A stretch of DNA of 64,000 bases from Crotalaria pallida (Eukaryota > Streptophyta > Magnoliopsida > Fabales > Fabaceae): positions 73,249,501 to 73,313,500 of the forward strand of contig CM075655.1 of the NCBI GenBank assembly GCA_037953625.1, read 5' to 3'. Under the pieces are notes generated by a model. The model searched no databases. It worked only from the letters and a program-made list of their open reading frames with translations, and was not told the origin of the DNA. Below are positions 34,757 to 47,132 of the stretch, in pieces (within the stretch, counting starts at the first letter, position 1; each line of letters starts with the position of its first letter). Position numbers and translations under genes: made by a program.

Positions 34757-34999
34757 TAAACTATCTATCATCCAGACTCCAAAATGAATGCATTATTTTT
34801 CGCTTAAAGGAATTGATTGGTGTTTTTCTTTTTACTAATTCCCGACGTGCCACACGAGCAACGTCTTGTCGTCCAAACGAAAATTTACCATATCATCAAT
34901 CAATTTCCTTTAAGTCTTAGATCACTTGGATTATTGTCATTTAAGTATTAACCAATGATTCAGAATTAAAAATGGTATTTTTAATATTCTGGGTAAAAT

Positions 35000-35303
35000 A
35001 CTCGAGTGTTCTTCAATTATTTCCAAATTACTCGAGTAATTCTTAGTTACTCGAGTTATTCATGCCTTTCTGTGGATTTGGGTTTCAGCTTCATAAAAAT
35101 ACTCGAGTGATTCCTGAGTACTCGAGTCTTCTTCATCAACTCCAGAACACTCGAATGACTCCTGCATTACTCAAGTGGTTTACCACAAAATGTCCCCATA
35201 CATCAGTCGATACTCGAGTTCTGGGCATGGTACTCGAGTGTTCTAACACAAAATACACTATTTTACCAAAAATTTACTCGAGTATCAAGCCAAGTGCTCG
35301 AGT
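35000..35303. repeat. ACTCGAGT palindrome pairs in Y LTR copy 1
   Basis: ACTCGAGT or one-base variants start at 35000, 35030/35049, 35101/35120, 35149/35169, 35212/35232 and 35276/35296. Pair spacing is 19-20 bp and pair period about 50-70 bp. Confidence 0.85.
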
Positions 35304-36550
35304 CTTTTCTTGCAGAACAGACTGAAAACTTGGTTTTAACATACCATTTTCAATTCTAACCATTTCTAGTCCAATCCAATGATCAATAGAGTTCATATAA
35401 CATATATTGAACATGTCTAAACACTTAGAACACATCAAGTAACAGATTTGACAGGGAATCACAAGATTATGCATAAAACATACAATTTCACAACTTAACA
35501 TATCAAATTGCAAAATACTCAATAAACTTGTGAAATAAAGCTCAATACAGCTTGCATGCATCATATGGAACTTGCTCAAAACAACAATAGAGCATCATTT
35601 GGTCTCCAAACCATATTCCCTATTCAATCTAAGCCCTTAGAGCCTCTTGGTGGCTCTCTAATTGAAATCATGCAATTTTAAACTCTATCTAGTGAATAGA
35701 AAGACTTCCCCTTACCTTACAGACGTGAATCAACAAGAGTTTTGAAAAAGAAAGCACCACAGAACCAAAAACCTCTTCAAGCATCACATGCAGGACAGTT
35801 TTGAGTGGAGGTCCAAAATGGATTTGGTTGACATAGGAAACAGAGATAGAAATTGGGGAAAATAGTATTTCTATACTCTATGCAACATCTACTAACTATA
35901 GAAACTGAATTAAGACTCAGAGAACTCGTGAGCTTACCAAAATCAAGGCTCCAAGTAAGCTCCAGAAAAAGGCTTGACACCAAGAAGTTTGGAAAGATGA
36001 CAAGTGGAGATCAAGGGAATCCTTTTGACACCAAGAAGTTAGGAGAAACCAATGTCGTGATGATTGAAAGAGAAGGCAAGAAGCACCACCAAAACCAAAC
36101 CAAACCCACAAATCAAAGAAACTCATATACCACACAAGATCTGTGGGCAGGCCGTGGGTGGCCCACAAACTCAAATTAAAAAAAAGTTAGAAAACAAATA
36201 TTTTTAGTTGTTGACTCACTTTGACTGTTAAAAAAATAAACTTAAAAAATCCTCTAATTTCAGTTAAGGTATTTCCTTTTTCTCCTACGTCTAATCTCTC
36301 TTTACATCCTTTAATTGAGTATTAGAGATTATTATTATTTAGGATTTTATTTGGGATATTTATTTTGTAAAATCGAAGATCCGAATGATATGTGTTTGGG
36401 GCTGTGGATGTGTTTTTTTTTGTTATGATTGGTCTTTTTTTTAGATTTTTATTTTTTAAATTAATTGTGGGCTATTTGAATGCCTCACCCTTCCTGCATA
36501 TAGGGCGGGCATGGCCTCAATTTCTGACCTTAAATATGTTAATGGTCGGG

Positions 36551-36913
36551 CATGCTCATCCGTCTTATTCATCACTTGGTATTGTCATCACTATTATCAT
36601 TATTATTATCATCATTATCATTGCTACACTTATCTTTGGAACATCTTGGTTCTTTAAGTCTTATCATTTCGGTTAGCATCAATGATGAGGGGGAAACATC
36701 ATTGAGCTCACACACGTCTACATCTCCTCGGTCAACCACCCAACCTAGTCGGAAGCAAACAGGAGTACAGGACCTTTACCACGCGGGCACGACAGCTGTC
36801 ACAACACATAAATGGTCCCAGACCAGGAGGATCTCGTCCTCAAATCATTTCAATAATAACAAGGCTCACTGTCCACGCAGTGGCAAAACACAATGCCCCG
36901 TTCCAGTCCCTCT
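36551..36913 (-). mobile_element. LTR X0, left segment (3' end missing)
   Basis: Holds the GC-rich block common to all X LTRs ('cacgtctacatctcctcgg', 'gagtacaggacctttacc') and runs into solo LTR X1 at 36914. The sequence resumes at 42473. The LTR end expected about 0.9 kb further left, and the ORF, are absent. Confidence 0.7.
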
Positions 36914-37228
36914 TGTAACACCCTGATTTGGCCACTTGAAAAATATACTATTTTAATTCCAAAAGGTAGTGGAAATGTGGGCCAATTTTTTTTTATTTTA
37001 AAACATGTAACGTGGTTGAGTAGCATGAGTATGAGAACCACTAAGTTTTCAAAACCCTTCGTAATTAAAGAGTGTTCCCATATCTCATGCTGAAGTTCAA
37101 GTTCCAAACCGGAGTGTCACAAGGCACTACACTTTGCAACTTGATTCTTCTCAACCTAATTAACATAGCCCATTAAAGTAAATTTCTTCCACAAAACGTT
37201 GGGGTTACATCATGGCATTGCAATGAAG

Positions 37229-37552
37229 CTAAGTAAATACCGGGAATACAAAAATACTTCGGGGAAAATGAAAGACTACCACCAGGCCCATTGAACTTAA
37301 TATGATGGTCCACGGGAATGCTTTGCTGGAGTCGGTCTCGATCACGTCCGCCTCCGAGTATCTACGTCTTCGTCCGATTTCTCCTAACTCCTCAGCCTCA
37401 CCGTCACTGTGTGCAGACCAAAGCATTGGGTATCCACCATGATCGTTCAATGACCCACCGACCTCGGTGTCTTCACGCCACTTCCAATCTCGATAATCCA
37501 CTTTCCATCTTTTTTCATCTCGAATGTCGAACATGATCTTGACAGGATCCAT
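37229..37552 (-). CDS. LTR-embedded ORF, X1 copy (107 aa)
   Basis: ATG at 37552 lies 3 nt after a predicted acceptor (CTATTCCCTTAG). Reads MDPVKIMFDIRDEKRWKVDY, then RDWKWREDTEV, an acidic middle and a hydrophobic C-terminus. It shares W-K-x5-W-x-W-x3-TE(V/I) with the ORFs in copies at 25620 and 47116, although the rest differs. Function unknown. No homology to Gag/Pol recognised. Confidence 0.45.
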   Translation of the reverse strand: MDPVKIMFDIRDEKRWKVDYRDWKWREDTEVGGSLNDHGGYPMLWSAHSDGEAEELGEIGRRRRYSEADVIETDSSKAFPWTIILSSMGLVVVFHFPRSIFVFPVFT

Positions 37553-37555
37553 CGA

Positions 37556-39473
37556 CTAAGGGAATAGAGACCATAACAACAAGCAGACAGAACAGAAGGA
37601 CTAGAGAGAGTAAGTATTCCCAAGCATGTTATGCCAAAGATGTGGGATTACAATAGGTAAGATATTAAGAAATAACAAAACACATAAACCATACATACAA
37701 GCACTCATTTTCAAATCTCTCTTTTACTTCATTTATTTTCTTTCTTAAAACTTTATATATCCACAGGACTTCTGTCAATCGCTTTCGCTGCGAACTCTGA
37801 TTCCATCTCATCCTCTTTTCCAAGCCATCTCTTAAGAATTATTTCTTAACAATATAAGTTATCTTTTCTTAATTAAGTTTTATGAATTCGTATCCATCAA
37901 TGATGCGGGGAATTTAATCATCATTGAGGAGGGTCGCTTTCAAAGTTAGCACACACGTCTACATCTCCTCAGTCATCCACCCAACCTAGTAGGAAGCAAA
38001 CAGGAGTACAGGACCTTTACCACGCGGGCACGACAGCTGTCACAACACAAATGGTCCCAGACCAGGAGGATCTCGTCCTCAAAACATATCAATAATATCA
38101 AGGCTCACTGTCTCGCAGTGGCAAACACAATGCCCCGTTCCAGTCCCTCTCACTGTTCTCGATTTGAAATCTAGGGGGCGACAGTATGTTTCTAGTGAGC
38201 TCGCAGAACTTGCCACGGCATTAGACCCAGTCCCCACCACGTTAGTGCGCCACCTGTGGAGTTCGTTCTGCCTAGAAACATACTCGAGACTTCTTGACGT
38301 ATCACCGTCATCGTCCTCCCCTAATGCAATCTCGTTCTATGTATCCGAAGATACTTATCGTTCCTTCCTCTCCACTACTTCGATTCGACACTCATATCTC
38401 ACCACATATGTTAATGTCTTTTAAAAGTCTTTTATCTTTTTAAGATCAACCTAATGGTCGGCCCATCCTTCGTGCATCCCTTCAATGAGTCCAGACCGCT
38501 ATCTTAACACAATCTTTTCTTGTTAAAGCACAGAGCTGGGATCACATCAACCACTTACATCTCATTCCACAATTTCCTTTAACAATCCCCTTTTCAACTC
38601 CTTTTCTCAAAATCTCATCCCATGAACTTTCGCAAAATATCACTTTGTAAACTTTTCATAAAATTGCTTCTCATAATTTCTCTCCAAATCTCTCTCCACA
38701 AACTTCTCTTAAAAAAAATCTCTTTTTCAAAAACTCTTTGAAAATTTCTTTTCACCCACTTTTTCCAAAAACTTTCGTTCACAAATCTTTCCAAAAACAT
38801 TTCTTTTCACAATCCTTTTCCAAAAATCTCCTTTCAAGAACATTTTCAAATTCACATTTCGTACTCTGCTTCAAAAATCCCGTTTCAAAAACTCTTTCAA
38901 AAATTCTCATTTTCAAAAACCTTTTTAGAATAAAACTTCATTTCAAAAACTTTTCGAAAACTTATTGTTTCAATGAGCACTAGCGGAGGAGCAAGCTCAA
39001 CTCAACACTAGTCACCTTTCAACAATATCACAAAGGAATCCAGCTCCATTCCCATCACATCTCATTTCACCACACAACATCACTTTCCCTAGCTCTGGCT
39101 CATCCACATCATATCATCAATTCTTACTCATCAGCGATCACGATTTCCACAACATCTCAACATCTTTCCCAGACTTTATCTTACATTTCTTTTATTCTTC
39201 TTATTCATCATTATTCACATTATTTCCAATCTCATCATGCATAATAAGTTCATCAATTAAACAGACAACAGTATACTAGCATTCAAACATCATCACATAT
39301 AATCATCACCTAATTTCACGTGGTCTTTGTCTCCTTCACACGAGTGGCCACACAATCAAACAATTGCCACCGTGCTACTGACTCAGAACCACTAAGTTTC
39401 GACTTTTGAGATGGTCGAAACGCTTAATACGTTACCTAAATACCACAGTGTTTGGGGAAAACTTCTCTCTCAC
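37556..39473 (-). other. predicted leader intron in X1
   Basis: Donor GTTGAG|GTGAGAGAG (GT at 39472-39473) and acceptor ATTCCCTTAG (AG at 37556-37557), 1918 bp; the conserved hairpin lies 52 nt after the donor. Confidence 0.4.
39396..39421 (-). other. conserved-loop hairpin, X1 copy
   Basis: Plus strand GTTTCGAC-TTTTGAGATG-GTCGAAAC: perfect 8-bp stem. Confidence 0.8.
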
Positions 39474-42472
39474 CTCAACCGATGACAATCTTCAATGCGC
39501 TCCTTAGTTTCCATTGCGACGTTCGTAACTGCTTCCCGATCGTTACTGGCACTCAAATATTTCCCTCTTATTAAAAATCATTCTTATTCAATTATCTTGA
39601 AAATAAAGCAACGTTGCAAAACTTTTATTTGAAAACAAAGTATCCGTTTCCTCTTAACACTTTTGAAATCGATTTGGGTCTTAAACTAACAAATAAAACA
39701 TCCATTTAAAAACACATTTAGAAGATTAAAACTTAAAGTACTCTTTTCAAACACTGATTTAAAACATGGTCAGTTTCCTGACCTCTTAAAAAGTCACATT
39801 TGTCTTAAGGGTTTTTAAATATAAAACACCTTTAAATTAAAATCACGTACTTTAGAAATCATATGAAAACCTTTTCAAAACAATACTTTTTCAATCAAAT
39901 CCCTTCATTTTTGTCAAAACCGAATGAAGCCAAAGAAAATAACTCAAAGAGTCAAACTAAAAACCTTTTGCAAATATTAACATTCAAATCATTTTCAAAT
40001 ATGTTAAATCATCCTTAATTCATGCATCAATTTCACACTCATCATGCATGCATACAAAACAAGAATCAAACACAAACTCATTATTTTCTATACATGGCCG
40101 AGTCTCCTTCTATATGAGACAAGGCTACATTCACAATCTCAAATGCACATACGGAACATAATCATTTAAGCACATTATCCTACTTTAAACATCATAACCG
40201 AAAATAATTATAAGCAAAAGAAAGGAATATTTTCATTTAAAATTATGCTAACATCTTTCTAATCAATTAGCTTTATCCCTAAGTTAACATGCAAATGAAA
40301 ATCAATTTATTTCTTTTATTTCTTAATCAAGCCGAATTGGACATAGAAAAATAATCCAAACTCACAATAATATAATCACATACCAAACCACTCAAAGTTA
40401 ACTCAATAACACACAAGAAAATAAAATAGCTTAAGTAAAACTTGTTCCTAAAACCGAATGGAACACAAAATCACTTTTAAGTCTTTAATCAAAAATTTAG
40501 ATTTTCCTATGCTTGAAATCCCTAGATCTATCAATGAAATACATATGCAAAACAAGATAAACAAACTTTAATACTCATAAGGACAAAACCGTGAGCTTTA
40601 CATAAAAATTCATCAAATTTTAATTTTATTTCTTTAAATAAATTTCATCACAATAAAATCAAAAGGTTATATCAAAATATTTCACCTCCAAAAATTTCAT
40701 GCATGTACTTTAAGGCTTTAAATCACATAAATCTCAACATGCATGCAACTAGAATAAAGATCAAACATAATTCCCTATTTTCCTAGGTTTGGCCGAATAC
40801 ACAAAGGTAAAATCTTAGGTTCTATTTTCACATGCAAAGCTTTAAAACAACATTTTCTTTTCAAACATCAAGAAATCATCATCACACACACACGATCTTT
40901 GTTTAAAAATCCTTTTTGTACCAAAAATCATTTTTAAAACTTGTTATCATAATTCACTCCTTGAAATCGTGACATGCATCAAAAGAAAATTAAGACTTTT
41001 ACTCAAAACAAACACACAAGTTCAAACCTCATGCTTTTGCAAAGATCTACCATAGATTATGACATGCAAGTAAAGATCAAAGTAAAAACAGAACTTAAAT
41101 ACAAACTTCAACCAAAACCGTGAAGAAGAATTTTCACAAATTAAAGATCAAAGCTTCCAAGCATAAATATTCAAGATCAAGCCATAGAAATAACATGCAA
41201 AACATTCAAACTTCAAGATCTTAAGAAAAATAACACATGCATCACAAAATCAAAGTTTAAACAAAGTCCATCACAAAGATCATTTACAACTAAGATTATT
41301 ACATTGAAACTTCCTTAAACAACTACCTTCAAACAAACATCCTAATCTTCAAACTTCAATTTCTCCTTCCTTCCTTCCTAGAGTTGCTTCGGCCTCTCCT
41401 TCTTAGGGTAGATAGGTTGGTTTTCTTCATGATCTTTAAAGAAGAAGGTGTAAAAATGAAGGAATCAAAGGTATTTGGGTTGGGATTTGGGTTTTCACTC
41501 TTCTTTTCTCTTCTTCTCCTCTCGGCCACTCTCTCTTTTCTTAAGGGTCTCAAGAGCTTTTGTGTTGCTCTTGGACTAGAGTGTTTATGTTGGTGATGGG
41601 AAATGAAGAATGAAGAAATGAATCAAGGCTAACACACCCACACACATGGTTTATGAAAGCAAAACAAGGGGTGGGATTTTCCTCTCTTGCCCTCGGTCTA
41701 AGGCATGGGTTCAAGGGCAATTTGGTCTACTCCTAATGTTGCATGGGAGGTCTTTTTCGTGGGAGACAAGGTAGAGGGAAAGTCTTCCATAGGCTTCATT
41801 ACTCACCACTCTATATCTCCTATTTGTTTGCCACTTAGTTTCTACTTTCTTAAAGAATAAGCAAATAAGCTTCCCTTGGCCCTCTTGAACTACACTTGGT
41901 CGAACAACATGCACACACACATACACATAATTTCTTTTTCATTTTACCCTATCAACACTTAACATTTCATTATGGAATCATGTATAACACATATACATAC
42001 CATATTTTAGGGCATTATATTTCACACGGCACACATACATCACACATACATAAATACATTCACATTCACACAATCATGCATTTCAATTTATCATTCAATT
42101 TTATTCCTTAAGATAAGAAAACACACATTTATATTTCAAAAACTCCAAAGATGCAACTTTAAGGAAAATCAATGCACTTAATCAATTTAATTTCAAAATA
42201 AGCTTATAAAATCTTACTTTCACACAAATCAAAGACTTTCCAAGAAATCATTTATTAAAAACCTCAAATCAATTAAAAAGAAAATTCGTTTCTTTAAGAA
42301 ATCTCAAATAGCAAAATCATAACTTGGTTTTCATGAAATCAACTTCAAATAAAAATCATTTGCTAAAATACTTTAACTGAAAATCCTTCTTAATTTCCCA
42401 AAAATTCTTTTTTTTTTAAATAAAATCTCATTGGTTTATTTGAGTCTAGAAGATGCGGGATGTTACACCTCT

Positions 42473-45400
42473 CACTGTTCTCGATTTGCAATCTAGGGGG
42501 CGACAGTACTTATTCTAGTTTCGAAAGCAGAACTTGCCACGGCATTGGACCCAGTCCCCACCACGTTAGTGCGCCACTTGTGGAATTGTTCCGCCTAGAA
42601 AAGTACTCTAGACTTCTTGACGTATCACCGTCATTGTCCTCCCCTAATGCAATCTCCTCCTAAGTATCCGTAGATACCTATGGTTCCTTCATCTCCACTA
42701 CTTCGATACGACACTCATTCCTCACCGCATTTGTTAATGTCTTTTAGAAGATTTTTAAAGGATTTTAATTACGGCTTAGTCCTAATGATCGGCTCATCCT
42801 TGGTACATCCCTTCAATGAGACCCGATCGCTAATCGTTCGCATCTAATCCCCCTAAAGCTCATATACCAATCACTGAATCATCACAACATCATTGCATCA
42901 TCTTTCTCTTTTTCAAATCACAGCAACATTGCTCTCATCAACATAAGCATCACTATCTCAAGTCAACTGTCACTCAGCATGCCATCACTATCCTTTTTGC
43001 CAATTGTGACTCATCAGCATCACTGGTGTCCTTTCTGGCCAACTCGGGCTCGGCAGCAGCAGCAACTCCTCTCCTTCTTTCCAAATTTCCAATTTTCCAA
43101 TCACCATCTACTTCTCTCACAATTCAATCTCATCATAACTTGCCTCTCTCCCTCTTTTACTTATTCTCATTATTCGAATCCATCATTCTTTTCTTTTCAT
43201 ACTTAGTTTGTTACCTTCATAACTTCATTACTAACGCATAATCAAATAATCTAACAATACCATATTTATTTAACAAATAAGTAAAGCATAAGATAATAAT
43301 TCAACACGAACAATCAGAAAACATAACATCATTTATGATAAGCCAATCTCAGTCGTTCGGGTAGATAGCTAAACCAATCAAACAATCGCTATCACATACA
43401 CCACTACGCTAAATGAGATTGGAGTCCAATCTTTGAGATGATTGGACGCCTTAATATATACCTAATTACCACGACGTCTTAAGGGAAAGCCCCTCTCTCA
43501 CCTCGATGACGAACGTCCTATAGCTCTCCAAGGTTTCCCGATCATCTCTCCTCGCCTCTTATCCTCTCGTCCGTCGCTCAACTAAGACATTTTCCCGTGC
43601 ATTAGAAACGAGTTCGATACATTTGTTGAATTCATTTTGAAAACAATTTCTCTTTTTGAAAACTTGTTTTTATTGTCCAAGATTTCCAAATTCCATTCAA
43701 ATTCCATTCAAATTCATGATTAAAACAGTTCTTGAGAAAAATCTTGAAAACAATTTTAGAAACACTCTTTTATTCAAATAAACTTCCTTTCATATTTAAA
43801 ACTTAATTTAAAACATTCATCATTTACTTATTGCAAAACACACGTAGGCTAAAGAAAACAATTAATTGAATTACAACACTAACTCACAAATTCAATTATG
43901 CACAGCAAGATAATTTAATTTAATTTCTTAATTAAATAATGGCAAAAACCGAATTGTCTATACTCAACATTTCCTAATTACTAGTAATTTCTAAACCTTA
44001 AAATCATAGAATCAACATCATGAAAATAAATTCAATTAATTCCACCTATTCCTAGCCTTTAAAACCGAAAAGAATAAAAGAACTTAGCACATCTTTGTAT
44101 CACACACATGATTACACAAACATAGAATTTAATCACTCTCATTAGTCATTTCAGAAGAAAAATCATTTTAAGCACCTACACATGCACTAACCGAATTATT
44201 CCAGTAAAAGCTTGCAAAGATATAACATATAATCAAAGACATGAAACAATGAAATGATTTTATTTCTTTCAAGACCAAAACCGAAAAGAATCATAGGAAA
44301 GCTTAACAATTCCTAAATTCATTTCCTCAACTTAATCCAAGACAACAATCAAAACCACAAATCCTTTCATGTATGCATCATTATGTTCCTAAATGAGGCT
44401 AATCTTAGTCTACATGCCATCTAGATAATGATTAAGCACGTTTCCTTATTCTCCTACTTCAAGACCGAATGCTATCACACATACAAGACAAGAATCTTAG
44501 TTCACTTTTCAATACACTAAAGACAAGTAAAGTAAATCACATTGCATCAACATGCACGAACCCTCATGAGATTTCCTTAGACTTTTTATCAAAGCTCAAA
44601 CTCATAATTTTTCTAAAATGAAAATTTGGATTATAACTTAATCTTCTAAAAGAATAGCATGCATGGACTTAAGACCTACTAAATCTATTCCTAATGCATA
44701 CATGCACCCAAAAATCAAGCACCATCACACTTTCATCAACCATGGCCGAATGGCCTCCACACCAACACAACAAATATTAGACAAATCTTTAAATCAAATC
44801 ATGCTCATAAAAGAAAAATCATTTTAAAGACCATTACCCTATTAATTTCTACTAGGTCGTAACATACATAAAGGAAAACTTAATTTCTTTTCTTGAAAAT
44901 TGACATGCAAACCTCAAAGTTTTAACTTGTAAGATATTAAATCATGGATTAAAACATGCACACACAAAGATCAATCAAAATCATCACAAGATCAACATGC
45001 AAAGCTAAAAATCCCTATTTTCTTCTCAAATAAACTTAGATCATGAAATTGTTTATCAAACATTCACATAGATGCACATAGGTCACGGATTGAGCACAAG
45101 AATTTAACATGCAAGACATAAATTCTTCATTTTGTCATCAATCAAACCTAGATCATAAATTATTTACCAACTCCTTTCAATAAAAACCTCATAGGTCACG
45201 GTTTTGGAGAAGAAATCAACATGCAAAGGGGTTTCGTTTTAGTTTTCATAAAGATCTCAAGTAGTGATTTAGATTCTTTAAGAGTTGGTTTAGAAAATCA
45301 TCATGATCTACCTAAAGAAAACCATAACCGAAGCACATAGAGTCCATGAGTTCACATATTACAAACCAATGTAAAAGTCCATAGTTGCACTCACCTCTCA

Positions 45401-46382
45401 AGCTATAAAAATAAACATGCAATGAAAAGAGAAGAAAGAAAAATTACAAGACCAAAAGAAAATCCTAACTCTCATGGTTTTCTTCTTGATCCTCTTATAA
45501 CCTACCAAGAAAAGGGGTTTTCTTACTTCTAAGGTTCTTGATCTCCAAAGAAAATCGATGGCCTAGCTCCAATTCTCCTTCTTCTTGCTTTGTGTTCTCA
45601 CGGCCACCTCCTCTCTTCTCCTCTCTCTTTTCTTTTCTAAGGGTGTGTTGGTCCCTTAGAAATGTTTGAGTGGTGTTTGTGAACGGAATGAAAGAAAAGT
45701 GAAGAAATGAGCTATGGTAAGATAGATTTACGGGCCACCGAAATTGCCTCCTTTACCCTTGGATTAGGGTTCGGCCAAAGCATCAATTAGGAGGGTAGTT
45801 TTGGGTTTCTCAAAGTTTGCATGGGAAGGGTTCAATCAAAGGGAACAAAGTGAATAGGCTAGGGCTAGACTTCATCATGCATGGTCATTTCAAGACTCCT
45901 ATTTTCTACTCACTCACTCCACTTGTTGGTTCCTCATGTCATCCTAAAATTTCCTTACCCCAAACACACACACATCACCGTAGCAACACACACACATCAT
46001 GCATTTTCATTTTCATTTTCATTTTCTATTTTTATTTATTCAAGGCACCATGATCATGGGTTCATGTACTTATGCATACATTTTAAGAGTCATGTACACA
46101 CACACACATGCTAAAACCGTAACACACATATGCACACACACACATCCTATATTTTTCTAATCATATTTGTTTAAGATACTTATGATCACTAATTCCCACA
46201 AATATGCAAGTATTTTCAAGGATCATATGTACACATACCATATACAAAACCGTAACACCATTCACACATTAAAACAAACACACATCACATTGAACATACA
46301 TTATAAATCAATTTCTCATCATGACAATTAATTTAATTTCCTACAAGACACATTTTATTGTAAAGAGTACTTAAGCTCTTTC
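42473..46382 (-). mobile_element. LTR X0, middle segment
   Basis: Continues X0 after X1. Contains the rest of the GC-rich block (42473-42720), donor (GT at 43500-43501, GAG|GTGAGAGAG), hairpin 43424-43447, then about 2.8 kb of A/T-rich leader with no gene. Interrupted at 46383 by solo LTR X2b. Confidence 0.75.
43424..43447 (-). other. conserved-loop hairpin, X0 copy
   Basis: Plus strand GTCCAATC-TTTGAGAT-GATTGGAC: perfect 8-bp stem with the shared loop and a stem unrelated to those of X1 and X3. Confidence 0.8.
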
Positions 46383-46759
46383 TGTAACAACCTGATTTTC
46401 ATAACTTGAAAATAACCATCGTTATTCCATTTAGGTTGTAAAAATGAGGCCAATTTTTTTTTTGTAAAACAATGCTTAAGTGTTCGAAGACATCATTGAA
46501 AATCTCTTTATGATCTTCAATCCACTTCTTCGAAAACCGAGTTGTTACGAAGACCATTCTTTTCATAAAACGTTCGTTCTCATAAAAGAACTTGGTTCAA
46601 AATTATCTTAACAGATTCCAAGAACTTTACATGAAATAACATTTCAAAAAGATGTGCTCCACAAGTCAGATTAAAATCTTAGCTCAATTACATAATGGCT
46701 CATGGCATCGGTAATCCTTGACTCAACAATCATCACAACTTAATCTAACCACACTATTC

Positions 46760-47116
46760 TTAAACTTTCCTATTAAAAGCAAGGGGGTGTAGCTCCTTCT
46801 CCTTCTTGCGTCCTCTCCTCGCTCTCGAAGATGATGTCGCCTTTGTGGTTGTCCCCTCATTGTCATTGGACCCCAGCAGCCTTCCACCTGGGGTAGTAAA
46901 GTTCCCCCGCTGCTCATACCGTGCCTTCTCCTCGTAGCTACTGAATCCTCGTACGTTGATTTGGCCCAAGTACGGCTCTAGATTAACTCCACTTAGTTGG
47001 TGCTCCGGATCTTGGATCATGATCTCAGTGTAGCCGGTCCACGCCCAACCGTTTGGGGTGTACTTCCAACCTCTTCCGTACTTATTCCACATGGTGATAT
47101 CCATGCAGTACTCCAT
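46760..47116 (-). CDS. LTR-embedded Trp-rich ORF, X2b copy (118 aa, longest)
   Basis: ATG at 47116 lies 16 nt inside the predicted exon (GGTGCTGCAG|GTATTTCAACGG). Reads MEYCMDITMWNKYGRGWKY, then NGWAWTGYTEI, DPEHQLSGVNLEPYLGQINV and a basic tail with RARRGRKKEKE. It aligns with the 55-residue ORF at 25620-25787 and shares the Trp pattern of the X1 ORF. The basic tail could bind nucleic acid or direct nuclear import; this is inference. No known domain recognised. Confidence 0.5.
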   Translation of the reverse strand: MEYCMDITMWNKYGRGWKYTPNGWAWTGYTEIMIQDPEHQLSGVNLEPYLGQINVRGFSSYEEKARYEQRGNFTTPGGRLLGSNDNEGTTTKATSSSRARRGRKKEKELHPLAFNRKV

Positions 47117-47132
47117 CTGCCCGTTGAAATAC

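Larger units (their letters stand above)
34265..35715 (-). other. predicted leader intron inside Y LTR
   Basis: Minus-strand donor CTGTAAG|GTAAGGGGAAG (GT at 35714-35715) and acceptor ATGCCCTTGTAG|GTG (AG at 34265-34266), 1451 bp. The palindrome and hairpin arrays are both inside; the ORF starts right after it. Confidence 0.45.
34028..36550 (-). mobile_element. LTR family Y (probable LTR of element T), truncated
   Basis: Matches 62336-64000 closely over its length. Contains the LTR ORF (34028-34261), a row of hairpins (34525-34756), ACTCGAGT palindromes (35000-35303) and a predicted intron (34265-35715). About 970 bp of LTR end are missing at the left. The right boundary against LTR X0 near 36.5 kb is not sharp; 36180-36550 is T-rich with nothing recognisable. 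Confidence 0.65.
36914..42467 (-). mobile_element. solo LTR X1 inside X0
   Basis: 5554 bp, TGTAACACCCTG ... GCGGGATGTTACA on the plus strand, flanked by target duplication CCTCT (36909-36913 and 42468-42472). No internal domain. Carries the GC-rich block (37947-38160 and on), donor (39472-39473), hairpin (39396-39421), ORF 37229-37552 and an A/T-rich leader without genes. Confidence 0.85.

Noticed and set aside
37118..37124. GGAGTGTCACA as an end of LTR family Y inside X1
   Set aside because: The same place in X3 and X2b reads GAGTTGTTAC with flanking alignment, so it is an internal part of X.
36914..42467. DNA transposon with short terminal inverted repeats TGTAACA...TGTTACA
   Set aside because: Related LTRs in the same window (W, Z) with the same ends are followed by tRNA primer sites, and target duplications are 5 bp; the inverted 7-bp ends are normal for these LTRs.
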